Shown here: positions 35,270 through 46,716 of the stretch, piece by piece
How positions within the stretch are numbered: the first letter of the stretch is position 1
Layout of the letters: each line of letters starts with the position of its first letter
Notes under the pieces: model-generated
The model's database searches: none
What the model was told of the DNA's origin: nothing
Seen by the model: the letters and a program-made list of their open reading frames with translations, nothing else
Assembly: GCA_038503065.1 (NCBI GenBank)
Contig: JBCAMK010000003.1
Span: 1,674,001-1,738,000, forward strand
DNA: 64,000 bases
Reading direction: 5' to 3'
From: Paragyromitra xinjiangensis
Lineage: Eukaryota > Ascomycota > Pezizomycetes > Pezizales > Discinaceae
Made by a program: the position numbers and the translations under genes

Positions 35270-36060
35270 AGTGAACTGAGCAGCCTGAAAGGAGGAGCTC
35301 TGATAGGAATTGAGAGATGTCGGATGAACAGGAGAAGAGAAAGCAGGGGAGGTGATGGTGACGGTTATTAGGGAATGTTTTGTGGACGTGAGGGAGGGAG
35401 GGATGGACGTAAGGAGCTTGCGACCGTCCCTAGTATTTTCTTTCCCTTATTGATAGAAACACAGTTCAGCTGAATGAGGGGAATGGAATGGTGCTAGGAT
35501 CTGTCGCGTTTCCTTGATTTAGTTGCCGCAGCAACCAAACGTTTCGAAAAAAGGAATGTCTTGACCCAATTTACGAAAAGCCGCGGAATATATGGACAGC
35601 ACCAGGGAGAAAGCTCCCGTTTCGACCTTGCAAAGGTGGCTTTTTGAAATAAGACGGTGAAGAATTTGGCTTGAGGATTTTCGCTAGAGTAGCCGGTTTA
35701 CCACTTTGGGGAGTACAGTCAATCTTCCGCTTTTCTGATTCCACTTTATAAAGTAGCAAAACCAATGTCTCGAGTAGAAACAGTAATATTTAGGTTAGAG
35801 TTAGGCATAGAATATCTTGAGGATATGTGGATTTTTACTGATAGTATGCTATGGTAAAAAGGAGACGTTTGGTCTGATAGCAGCCACAAACACCCTTCCA
35901 CAGTAGTTCTTCATGCCCATTCCCGTCCCCGAGATGATATGAATTTATTTTTATACCAAATCCCAATCTCCCAATTACAATAATCCACCGTGTAAAAACA
36001 CCCAACACCAAACCCCATCCCACTCTAACACCCCACCCTCCACACTCTTCTATAAATACC
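35270..36060. other. intergenic upstream of the kinase gene
   Basis: Promoter and leader of the kinase, with a GGGAGGGA-type purine run at about 35391-35402. No gene is recognised. Confidence 0.6.
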
Positions 36061-36899
36061 CTACCACTCCACTTTCTTCCCTTCCCAATCCCAACACAAT
36101 CCTCTCTGACCTTCCTTCAACTCCATTACAACTTCCACCAACCTCTCCGCCGAGAACTCCGGCGAAAACAACTTTCCCTCCTTCACACTACCCCAAAATT
36201 CTTTACTCAATTCTGTCTTCACCGTCCCCGGATGTAAACTTACGCAGAGTGCCCTCGGTCCAGAAACCCGCGAGAGGTGAATATCAAATGTCTTCGTCAC
36301 GCTATTCACGCCAGCCTTCGTTGCACGGTACGAATACCATCCACCGAGTCGGTTATCACTTATGGAGCCGACACGAGCCGAAATATTAGCCCACACTGCG
36401 GATCGTAGCTCGCTGTCTGAGGAATTAAGCTCAGGTGTTTTCTTGGTAGGGAGGAAATGAGAGAAGTGTTTAAGGACTAGTAGTTGGCCGAGTAGATTGA
36501 CACTAAGTGTTTCTTTTATATTGGCAGCATCCAGATCGGCGGGGGAGCGCTCAGGGTGGAGAATACCAGCTGTAGAAAAGGCATATTGAAGGTTGTCTGA
36601 GGGAAATAGTTTCTTTATTTGAGATGCGGCTTCGGAAAGTGTTGACTCGTCTTTGGACACATCCATATTAGCAGTTTGCATTGTTGAAAGGAAGAATAAA
36701 TGCACAAACCTGTGAGATCAACCTTCAACACCGTAACACGGCTCTCATCAACGTTAAAGCCATCTAGAATCCTTGCTTTAACACTATCAAGATCCTTCCG
36801 TGCGGTCGTAATAAGTGGATAAGGGGTTGCTTGAAGAAGGCGGCGATTAAGTGCCAAGGAGAGGCCACGAGACCCAGGACAGACGAGGTTGAATGGCAT
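36061..36899 (-). CDS. short-chain dehydrogenase/reductase
   Basis: Exons 36899-36710 and 36650-36061, joined across a 59-bp intron, encode 259 residues, the usual SDR length. The N-terminal beta-alpha-beta has CPGSRGLSLAL in place of TGxxxGIG. AFSTAGI corresponds to the NNAG strand. The catalytic motif is YSYRATK (YxxxK), with NISARVGS before it supplying the serine, and a PGTVKTEL motif follows. This arrangement fits the CsgA/'C-factor'-like SDR group, soluble NAD(P)-dependent oxidoreductases of unassigned substrate. The start is an ATG beginning MPFNLVCPGS directly before the first strand. Confidence 0.85.
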
Positions 36900-39133
36900 A
36901 TTTATGTTTAAATTCTAGAGGCGATGGGGAGAGCTGAGGCCCTCGGAGGTTTTAAGAAGTCGAGTTGGGAATTTCGTTGTTGTGAAGGGTCCATCTTGAC
37001 GTCATAGGTCCGTGATTTAAGCTTATTTGATCCTAGCCGTAGATCGATCGTGATCGAGATACGCGCGAAGGATGGATCGAGATATGCAGGATCGTTTACC
37101 AATCCACACCGAGTATCTTTTATGTTGGTGCTTTCACCCGACCCCAGGTCTTGAAAGCCTCGAATGGCTGGTGCGAATTGTTGTAGAATCGAGACCATTA
37201 GGTCGTTTACTTTGTCATAGGTGGCTTTTCCCACCAATAGAAATCTCTATGCAGCAGGCCTTCTTGCTATTTAGAATAACCTTTATTCTATCGTACGTAA
37301 TTTGAGTCTAGAATAAGGTCGGGGGAACAGAGCCCTATAAAGCTAAAATAAGGAATGAACTATTAACCAACCATAACCCCCAAAAAACACACCCGAACGA
37401 GTGATGCATCATGAAGTGCACTTTAGCAGTGAGGGAAGTAGCCCTAGAGCTATATAGGGACAAGTTAGCACAATAGGCCCTTGCTATGTACCCGCTATAG
37501 ATGCAGGCAAGAGAAGCTTCATTTAAAAATCGTAAGGTCTTCGCTGGGGGCTTTTGCTATCTATCTACTCTACTTTTAGTGATAATATTAAGAATGTAAA
37601 TAGCGTTTGGAACCTATCAACGAGCAAAACTCGGGGAAAACTGGTAGCTTGATTGAGTTGAGCACACCATTTACCTACATGTACTTAGCAAGACAGATCA
37701 GCTGTTTGATAGAAGAGAACCAAACGATAAGGACCATTAAGCCCAGTGATAGACAGGGCTCGCCACATGCACCGCATTTTTCTTGCAACGTGGGCCTTCT
37801 GGTGAGGCATGTGGATAGCAAATTTAACGACATCAGAATCACGGATAACCGGCTCTACCTCTGTGCAAGAGGCTATCTGCATGCGAGAAAGACGATAGGT
37901 GGGGTATTTTTGAGCAGCTAAGGCAAGTCCCGGAAACGCCTACTACATGTAGTCTGAATGCGCCCTTTCAGTACCAAGCCTGTAGCTTTAGGCCAAATCT
38001 GAAAGACGTGGCTAGATTGGTTCCTTTGGCAACCATTTTGGACTTTCTCGGCTTTTGAGCTTGCAGCCGAGGCTATGACCGTCATGGAATTTCTCCTAGG
38101 CAATGGCATCATTACGCAGCGGCAGCGGTTTGCAGTTTCAACTTCCGTAGCGTGGGGCTGGCATTAAAGCATACCAAAGCCGCAGCACCGTATGCACTGG
38201 GACGATACGACCTTGCACTATACTTTTGCTAGAGTCGATATGGAGCAGGCTGTGGGTAATGGTACTAAATATCAGTTGCTAAGCCCCATTGGGTCAAGAG
38301 CTCAAATAATTCTCATTAGATTTGGTGTTCTTATCACTCAATATCGCCCTATGAAAGGCAATACTCAAGTTCTCATGTCCTAGAACCTTACACACATAAT
38401 TGTATAAGGAATGGAAAAAAAAATCCTATAGGCAATATTTTCCTACCCAAACTACCGCATGTATTGTCCGGTGCCTACCGGTACTCCGCAAATTTGTTGT
38501 TGTCCGGATTGCCGATTTAGCCCGGTAGCTGTGGCAGTGGGGTAGCCGCCATGTCGTCACAAAAATGTAGATCCTACTAGATCCTCCCGTGTGGCAAACG
38601 TTACAAGGAAAACTTAGACTTTAAATGGAACTCCGAAAAGCTGAGCCGAACTGAATTAGGAACTATAAAACGTTCTTTCCACCATCTCAGGAACTTCGGC
38701 AGAGCCCTTTATCCTTCTTAGGCTCTTCCCCATAAATTTGATACTATGCAGGTACCCTGAGTGCAGATCAGTGGGGAATTTGTGAAGGATACTAGATATT
38801 TATCGCGAGTCTCCGACATCCGGTCTGTTTGCCTGTAGTAACCATGGATTTCAGCTTTGATGACGCTGTTAAGCATGCGCTGTCAGAAGCAGAAGCTCCA
38901 GCATCGTCTCTCAACCGGCGATAAAAGTGGAGAGTCAGTTGCTACCCACGGAGAAACATGCATAAATGGATCGTCCGCGTCGGTCGAAGTGTTGATTCTA
39001 GAGATGAGACAGCTATCATCCTCACGTGGCTATCAGCATCTAGACCAAACCTCAATCCGTCTTCAGTCTTCTTTAAATACATGCAGATAGTTTTCTCGTT
39101 GAAGCACTTTCCACATCCAACCTTGACCACAAA
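36900..39133. other. 2.2-kb intergenic region
   Basis: Frames at 36908-37237 (minus) and 37607-37921 (plus) lack recognisable motifs and are probably decayed or random. TACATGTA palindromes lie at 37676-37683 and within ACTACATGTAGT at 37942-37953. The last part (from about 38700) is the promoter and leader of the sugar transporter. Confidence 0.45.
38844..38924 (+). other. possible upstream ORF of the sugar transporter
   Basis: An ATG in strong context (ACCATGG) opens a 26-codon frame, MDFSFDDAVKHALSEAEAPA and on to a TAA, 210 bp before the transporter start. If the transcript starts upstream of it, it could act as a uORF; it could equally be chance. Confidence 0.25.
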
Positions 39134-40982
39134 ATGTTTGGAAAGAAATACTTCGGCCTGCGGGGGTCAAAACTCAATGTTGCCATTGGTATTATTGCTG
39201 GCACAGGTATTACATTACATCTGTCAAATATGCAGCTCCTAATCTTGATGCTAATACCCCCAAAGACTTTCTGCTTTTTGGATATGACCAGGGAGTTATG
39301 GGTGGTCTTCTAACACTCAAGAGCTTCGTCAAGGTTTTCCCTCAAATGGATACTTCGAGCAACCTTCCGGCCGCTACAAGAACAAGGAATGCAGAGATTC
39401 AAGGTAACATCCTATATATAAATATATTTCTATAAGCCTATTAACAATATCTTGAATAGGTGTTGCTGTCTCTATGTATAACATTGGGTGCTTCTTTGGA
39501 GCACTAGCCTGCATGTATATTGGAGATAGGCTTGGACGACGGAAAACACTTTTCGTTGGAGCACTAATCATGGTAGTCGGGGCGATCTTGCAGACAACAG
39601 CGTTTTCTCTCGGCCATTTCATCGCTGGAAGACTCGTGACTGGGTTTGGAAATGGTCTCAATACTGCTACTGTCCCTGTATGGCAGTCAGAGTGCTCCAA
39701 GTCACATCGCCGTGGACAGCTCCTGATGATAGAAGGTGCCTTGATCACTGGTGGTATTATGCTTTCCTACTGGATTGATTTCGGTTTCTCTTTTCTAGAA
39801 CCCTCGGAGATCTCCTGGCGATTCCCAATTGCCTTCCAGATAATCTTTGCATTAGTCATCGCGATTTTTGTTCTTCCTCTCCCAGAATCACCTCGTTGGC
39901 TACTAATGCAAGGCAGAGAGGCGGAGGCTTTAGAGGTGCTGATAGCCCTCGATGATGCCCCCGCTAACGATCCCCAAGTCAAGAGCGACATGATGGAGAT
40001 CCAAGAAACGTTGAACGAAACTTCGAATGCCACGTTAAAGGATTTATTCACCATGGACGAGAATCGTAATTTCCACAGGACAGTCCTTGCGTTTGTGATC
40101 CAGATGTTCCAGCAGATCTCGGGGATCAATTTGATCACGTATTACGCAGCGACGTAGGTCAACATCGTAGCCATAATACGACCAACTAGAACTGACAAAG
40201 TCTATCTCTTTATTAGGATTTATGAACAATATATTCACCTCGACCCATTTCTTTCGAGAATCCTTGCCGCGTGCAACGGAACTGAATATTTCTTGGCCTC
40301 TTGGATTGCCGTCTTCATTATCGAGAAGGCCGGACGAAGGAAACTTATGTTAATTGGCGCGGTGGGCATGAGTATATCTATGGCAATCCTCGCTATCATG
40401 ACGGGGCTTAGTGGGGCTACGAACGGAATTGTTGCAGCATGCTTCTTGGTATGGTTTGACCTATTCAATCCTTGTCAACTCAACTCACCAGAAATGTTAC
40501 TCTAGTTTATTTTCAACTCCTTCTTCGCCGTTGGCTGGCTTGGAATGACGTGGCTGTACCCAGCTGAAATCACACCCTTACGCATCCGTGCCAAAGCCAA
40601 TTCTATCTCTACCAGTGCGAATTGGATTTTTAACTTCATGGTTGTAATGATAACCCCAGTAGCATTTGCCAGCATCCAATATAGAACTTATATAATCTTC
40701 GCCGTCATCAATGCCGCGATCATCCCCTCGATATATTTCTTCTATCCCGAAACCGCTTATCGTTCCCTCGAAGAAATGGATAGCATTTTCCACAAGAGCA
40801 AGAGCATCTTCGATACTGTCCGTGTTGCAAGGGAGGAGCCGAGACGACATGGGAAGAATGGTGAGCTTCTGACTAGGTCCGATATTGAGGCGAGAAGTGG
40901 GGGTACCACAAAGGATAGTTTTGGGGATAAGCCGGAACATCATGAACATGAGTATGTAGATGGACCAATTGAGATTTCATAG
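39134..40982 (+). CDS. MFS sugar transporter
   Basis: Exons 39134-39206, 39266-39403, 39460-40153, 40217-40448 and 40506-40982 give 537 residues with about twelve membrane helices. Sugar porter family motifs appear in order: FGYDQGVMGG in TM1, GDRLGRRKTL in loop 2-3, GRLVTGFGNGLNTATVPVWQ, then LPLPESPRWLL ending the first half, QQISGINLITYYA in TM7, EKAGRRKLML in loop 8-9, and FYPETAYRSLEEMD after TM12. It is a plasma-membrane hexose or related sugar/proton symporter; the substrate cannot be read. The C-terminal tail is charged and His-rich. Intron 4 (40449-40505) is needed to remove an in-frame stop. Confidence 0.93.
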
Positions 40983-41678
40983 GGATGCGGAGATGGGCGA
41001 CTATAGGCCTTCACATCATAAATTCGATTCGATTTTTGTATATAGCTGTTTGGCGTGGCTTGGTAATGTCCTTACTTGATACCTGTAAATTTGTTCTTAC
41101 AATACGAAGAATTTTGAGTGAGCCACTCACATAAATCTCTGTACTAAAAGTAATGCTGTTTGTTCCTACAATATCCTCTCGCCTCCTAGGGCCAACAAGG
41201 TATTGAAGATAGTGACAAGCTATTTTTCCCCAATAACAACACCAGGTAGCAGTTATTGGTGCCCTATAGGTACCCTTCTCATTGCCGTGATGGTTATTGC
41301 GCACCTCACTGGATTCTCATTGAGGTTAAGATTAACTTTGCATAGGAGCGAACCCCGAAAACACTGGATTTTTAATAGCACTATTCCTACCAGACTTGAA
41401 TGTCTCACCTATAAATTTAAAGTCTAACAGGCATGAAACCGTCATAAACATGATGCTTTGGAATGTAACGACAAACCTAGATCTCAACCCCGAAAACATG
41501 GAGTACAAAAATATCAAGGTAAAAGATGGTAGATGACCGCGCACTCTAAACCCCAGACATCAAAAGTCAAGAAACGCCCATTTCAGTTTAACCATTTATG
41601 CAAAGTTATATATATGATATCGTTGTTTCTGTTGCACGTCTCCAAGCTATAGATACGCCACCACTCTCTATACGAGCT
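40983..41678. other. intergenic between convergent transporter and MPC2
   Basis: No gene is seen. Two short overlapping frames on opposite strands have no motifs. Confidence 0.6.
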
Positions 41679-42319
41679 TCATTTCTTCGAGAGTTCAGAG
41701 AGGATTGGGCTATTTTTCTTCAATTGTTGATGATAGCTGTTCAGAGCGTTAGTGGATAACGGAAATGTCTAGAGGAAGAGGAAAAACACACAGGAAGATA
41801 CGGCCGAGCTGGACAGACCCTACGCCAGCCAAGAAGAAGTTTACGGCAGCCAAGCTGAAAATAACCATCATGCATCAGTATCCTGGTTATATCAAATAAG
41901 AATTTCGCAGCAGAGACGCACGGAATGTTCTTGGGGTGAATAATCAGACACCACCTAGTCCAAATAGTGCCAGTGGCGAAGAGGGCAATATTCTGCGTTG
42001 CGGAAAGAGACTCAACGGGTCTGTAGAAATCACCAATTCCGGCGATGACGATTCCCCACTGCTCAGGTTATGGCACGTGAGCATCAATGACTGGTGAGCT
42101 GCCTATTTTCATCAAGATTCATACCTTGAGAATTGGAGCCTGTATATCACCATCAGTTAGAAAATAATGCACATACATAATTGCCATACTTGGTACTCAT
42201 AATACTCAAAGGACGGGAGAAAGGAAACTGACCCAGAAATGAACGGTCCTGGGGTTGAAGGCAGGGTTGAGGGTTTTGGTGGCCGCCTTCGTAGCCGTTT
42301 GCGCAGCTGCTTGTGACAT
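41679..42319 (-). CDS. mitochondrial pyruvate carrier subunit (MPC2 type)
   Basis: Five exons (42319-42233, 42139-42125, 42058-41922, 41854-41792, 41736-41679) give 119 residues. Exon 2 is a 15-nt micro-exon (APILK) that completes the family motif HFWAPILKWGIVIAGI. Further hallmarks are RPVESLSATQNIALFATG, IWTRWCLIIHPKN and AAVNFFLAGVGSVQL. MPC2 forms a heterodimer with MPC1 in the inner mitochondrial membrane and imports pyruvate. The C-terminus after the last intron is a short Lys/Ser-rich tail; a read-through alternative without that intron would end in a hydrophobic tail instead. The gene is head-to-head with a complex I subunit gene. Confidence 0.92.
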
Positions 42320-42639
42320 ATTGCTGGTTGATAGCTCGAGCTGTTTACTAGAAGCTCGAAAGGAGAAGAAAGGAGGAAGATATGAGAATTGAGAGTGGAG
42401 ATGGTGACAGCTAGTCTACTCTGTGTTCTTGAGGAACGTTGGCAACCCTGGGTGGCTTTATCGGACCCGGCGTGGGCCCGATGAGTGGCTAGGTGCAAGG
42501 GGAAAACGCCACTACAGCTGACAAACCACTCTTCAGCCACATTCTAGCGAACCACCACCATTTGACTTCGGGCATCCGGTTTGTATGCTGAAGAAGCCCT
42601 ACATTTACCCTCCCGGACTCAATTGAGAACTCATTACAG
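42320..42639. promoter_or_regulatory. 320-bp bidirectional promoter of two mitochondrial genes
   Basis: The start codons of MPC2 (minus) and the complex I 10.5 kDa subunit (plus) are 320 bp apart with no other gene between, so the interval must carry both promoters. Shared regulation is an inference. Confidence 0.6.
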
Positions 42640-43120
42640 ATGGCCGCCCGTTATGCTTTCGCTAATCAGCTCAAGGAGCTTCGGTTTCTCTTTTGCCAAA
42701 CTGGTGAGCACAGCGCCGCCGTCCGGTTTGTTCAGTCCCCACCTTTTCGTTTTGCCGTCTGTGAATTGAAATTAATCACTTGCCCCGCAGAACCTTCCTC
42801 CAGAAATCGTACCCCGTTATGAAGAAACACAACCCACACACACCTATCTTGATAAGAGAAGCTTTGGGGATCGAGCCGAAGGTATTTGCGAGATACGGTA
42901 TGTGCACCAACAGAGGACTATTGGCATTTTAAAATAGAATAACTAACCGGTATATGCGGAGGTATAGAGTTTGGGAAGGAAAGACAAGAGTCGCTGACAG
43001 GTTATTTCTCTCAACTACGGAATTCTCAGAATGAAACACTAATATCAAGAGCATAATTTAGGACTAACGGATAAAGAAATCGAAGAGAAGGTCACGAGTT
43101 TAGCAAAAGCGTCGTCCTAG
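42640..43120 (+). CDS. NADH:ubiquinone oxidoreductase 10.5 kDa subunit (NDUFA2 homologue)
   Basis: Four exons (42640-42725, 42791-42897, 42968-43000, 43062-43120) give 94 residues, the normal size. The N-terminus MAARYAFANQLKELRFLFCQ, the core YPVMKKHNPHTPILIREALG, then EPKVFARYEFGKE and LTDKEIEEKVTSLAK match the thioredoxin-fold accessory subunit called B8/NI8M/NDUFA2 (nuo-10.5 in Neurospora). It sits in the matrix arm of complex I. Exon 3 is only 33 nt. All three introns have normal GT-AG ends; the third uses a TTTAG acceptor. Confidence 0.93.
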
Positions 43121-43394
43121 AATCTCGTTCTGGGAAAGGCAAATGATCCCTGCGAATAATATTAGAGAATACTGTATCCTATACCAACAAATGATCACTT
43201 CAAAGGGTTTATGAGTTGAGGCAGGACTAGGGTTCCCCTAGTCAGGCCTCTAAGTAAACAGGAAAAACTAGGAAACGGCACGACTAACACCACGTATAAA
43301 GGCCGTAAAATACAGAAAATTCCTGAATATTACAAAGAAATAATAGCCAGTCTCAGATTTCCTGAACCCCACATTTCACGATCAAGGCCCTCTC

Positions 43395-44419
43395 CTAGGC
43401 CTCAATTTCGCCAAACCGATACTGTGCCCAGCTCATGCTTCCTTCAGGCAGCGTCCATAATTGGGTCGCTTTATCATCTCCCGCAGCCCCTGCAGCAATG
43501 TGTACTGGCAGCAAATGTTCAAAAGTTGGATGTGCCTTCCTAGCATCACTCCTCTTAATTACTTCCGCAAGCTTCTTCTTCCTATCATCTCCAGAGGTCA
43601 CGTTCACCACCGATTCTTTCAGAGCAGCATCGAACGTCTTTGCGTAATCCAACGGCTTATTCGACATCATCGCGAATCGGAGATCACTTGATTTTGATAA
43701 TCGTAAGCTTTAGCTTACAAGGAGTGTAGGGAGTTAGGTTTATAGTTACCGAAGATTATGCACTGCCATGCCGGAGCCAATAACTACAATCCCTTCAGAT
43801 CGGAGTTTGGCAACAGCCTGACCAAGTTCATAATGTCTATTTGGATCTTCGTTTCCGAAGAGCGAGACCTGGACTAAAGGCACGCCAAGTGGGTTTTCCT
43901 CGGGATGAAACACTAAACTATCAGTATGGAAGGATTTCCACATCAAGAACTATGGGAAAAAACTCACTGCAAGTGAAAGGAGCAAAAACCCCATGATCCA
44001 GCCCTCTTTTTACGGCTTCTGCTTCAATCCCAGCATCCTTGAGCAACCCCAAAACCTTCTCCCCAAGCTCTTTGGACCCGACGCTGGGATACTTGACTTT
44101 GTAGTAATGGTCTGGAAAACCATAGTAATCATAAATTAAGTCCGTAAATTCGGCTGTGTTGACTTCAACATTGTTCCGTCCTGCTTGCCAATGCGCCGAA
44201 AACACAACTATAGCCTTCGGTTTGACTTTTTGTGTGATTTCCCGTCCGATTCCTTGGAGCTTCCCAAAAGCTGGATGATCCGTTTCGAACATCACATTCG
44301 GCTACATCGATAACAAAAATCAGCAACACTATTCAACTTTCAAGAACCCTAGAAATATAAAGTCTCACCCCGCCATGAGAAACGAAATAAACCGGTGTAA
44401 GCCTCTCTGTCGACGTCAT
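43395..44419 (-). CDS. LigB-type extradiol dioxygenase (4,5-DOPA dioxygenase-like)
   Basis: Exons 44419-44369, 44301-43968, 43912-43750 and 43686-43395 give 279 residues. Metal-binding and active-site motifs of the family are present: YFVSHGGPN near the N-terminus (split by intron 1), VVFSAHWQ, LDHGVFAPF and GSGMAVHN. The family uses a single Fe(II) or Zn(II) ion and opens aromatic diols; fungal and plant DODA-like members cleave DOPA or related catechols, but the substrate here is unknown. The start is the only ATG at the head of the frame (MTSTERLTPVYF). Upstream, the same frame stays open for about 86 codons and encodes a hydrophobic stretch, but no ATG opens it. Confidence 0.9.
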
Positions 44420-45241
44420 TGTTGCTGCAGGAGAAAGCGAGGATGAAGCTCTACCAACACCAGTCAAACCGCTGACAATACCGCCGAGCCTCCGAAAAAC
44501 TTGCGAAGCCACAACCGCTGTTGACGAAGAGGATGAATTCGAAAACGAAACACCGATGAAAACCGGTACAAGAAAGAGCAGTAAGAAGCCTAGAACGCGA
44601 GAGATATAGCCCCGTGGGCGCTGAGGGGTGAGTGGTGAAATTTTGAAGTTTATCTGGTTTCCTTGCTCAAAAAGCACAGAATATCAAATGGCGAGAGTAA
44701 AACTATTCATTTATGTGCAGACAGGATCAATGATCACTGGAAATTTGGAACGGTATTTTGTAGCTGAATTTGTGGCACGCGATTTCGTGAGACGTCACGT
44801 GGTGTTGACGAAGGATTATGAATCCATAGCCCAAGGTTACTAATTCAACGCGGGCACGATTGGTAACAAGCGTGTGCGCTGGTAATTAAAGCCTTCTGGC
44901 ATGCACCTTTGCTCGGAAACTTATCCGTGTCTTGCCCTAAAACACATAAAAGCCCATATGCTACCAATCATGCATGTATAGTACTGTAAGCAGGTCTAAC
45001 CGAGCAGATACCTGTATCCACAGTACTCTATTGCAACTGGCAAAAGAACAGATTCCAAGCCTTCTGGCTATGCTAACTGATGATAGTTGGAAACTAATCA
45101 CTATTATTTACAACGAAAAACCACATGCCAGTTCCTTTTACGGACTTTCTAGATATAAAGAAACAAAAGGAATTGGATACAGATTGATATAATTCACGTC
45201 TCGGGTCGTACAAATTCGCGATATGCTATATGATTTATAGT
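44420..45241. other. intergenic upstream of the dioxygenase
   Basis: The minus-strand open extension at 44420-44677 (see dioxygenase) is the only coding-like item. The remainder shows nothing. Confidence 0.5.
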
Positions 45242-46716
45242 CTATCCCCTTAACTCTAGGAACCGGCGAATACGGGTCGGCATCAATAGAGATGTAGGCA
45301 ATGGAAGCACAGGCTCCTGTGGGGGAGGATTTATGGCGGCCGTTGTCTCTGTACATGTGGGAACAAGAGTTACGGCAGTTGCAATTTCCCTCGGAGTAAG
45401 GCTAGTAGGAGCTCCGCCGCTCGAACCTCCCCCTCCACTAATGAGCGACTCTAATGCAGCAGCATTTGCCAATCCCATTTTAAACGCTGCATCGTCAGGA
45501 GTGATGCAGCCGACACTGGTCCCAGCACTGAGCTCTAAAGGCGTTGAGAGACACTTTAGTGGAAGCGAGCAAGCAGGCGTAGTGGTATAAGTACCACCAC
45601 TGTTGCAATAAGCCCAAACACCCCCAATGCAAACATTCTGAGTTGTTGGATCGTTAGGATCGCACTTTGAAGAAGTGGTCAAGGCAGCGAATTTCTTGTT
45701 TTGCGCGATTGCAAGTTCCTTATTTCCAAACTTGTCTCCGGTATCACCACTGGTACCATTACCAGGTACGGTACTAGCAGATGGATATGACCCGGTTGAT
45801 GTGGTTGTAGTAGGTTGAATGCTGGTTGTAGGCACAGATGTGACCACGGGCCCAGAGGTCACAGACGTAGTGATACCCACAGGTGCTGTTGGAACTACAG
45901 ATGTCGTTATGGCCCCAGGTGTTGTGATAGCTGCAGATGTTGCAATGGGCACAGATGATGTTATAGGCTTATTTGTTCCGACGGGGAAGCGTACAGAAGA
46001 AAAAAGCGCAGAACTTGGCTGATGTCTTCCACTCGTAGGAGCCAAGGTAGATGATGGTGGGGTGACAACTGCGTCGGAGGTTGAGCCAACAGCCACCGAT
46101 GAAACAGTCGTACTACTAGGAATTACTGGCAATGAAGTAGACGGAGTCACAACTGCGTCCGAGGTTGAGCTAGTAATAACCAACGAAGTAGCGATAGTCT
46201 TGCTAGGAACTGCCACCGGTGATGTTGGCGGGGGGGTATCGCCAACATTCTGAAAGGACCTTTGGGATGTTGAAGACGCAATTTCAGGAGTGCCAGATGA
46301 GGTCGATTGCACATCAGTAGTTGTCGTTGGGGGTTCGACTATCTTCGTGGTAGTCACTGTGATTACGGAAGCTGCGTTGGAAGTGGGGCCGTCTGCAATG
46401 TCTTGAAAGCTGCGAGGCTGGGTTACAGCGCTAGAGAAGTGTTGCGAGAGTGTACTGCTAGTACTAGGGAGAATAACCATGAATCCACCTGGAGCATTGG
46501 AGGTGGGAGTCGAGGTGCTGATAAAGGACGTGCTATTCGCATATGGTGCACCCTGTTGTGCATAGCGGGGCCTCCTATGATTAAATTAATGTTAAATCTT
46601 TATCAGGCTGTATCAACATCAGAAAAAACTTACAAGCCGGGATTTCTATATCTCCCGATTGGGCCAGCCAACACTGAGGATACCATCAAGGCAAGGAGAA
46701 TGGTAAAGATCTGCAT
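45242..46716 (-). CDS. secreted Ser/Thr-rich protein with a six-cysteine (CBM19-like) domain
   Basis: Exon 1 (46716-46634) encodes a signal peptide (MQIFTILLALMVSSVLAGPI). Exon 2 (46574-45242) carries the rest, 471 residues in total. Residues from about 35 to 290 are Ser/Thr/Pro/Val-rich with internal near-repeats (VVTPSTSLPVIPSS and TSDAVVTPPSS types), likely heavily O-glycosylated. The domain after it has cysteines spaced C-x10-C-x7-C-x11-C-x5-C-x14-C, with IGGVWAYC and LPLKC. This resembles the chitin-binding CBM19-like modules of fungal wall proteins. No GPI signal is visible; the C-terminus ends RRFLELRG. It is probably a wall or extracellular protein; chitin binding is inferred. A second protein with the same cysteine spacing lies 1.4 kb upstream on the same strand. 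Confidence 0.75.

Noticed and set aside
36908..37237. 109-codon minus-strand frame next to the SDR
   Set aside because: No motif, no good start and not linked by splicing to the SDR exons.
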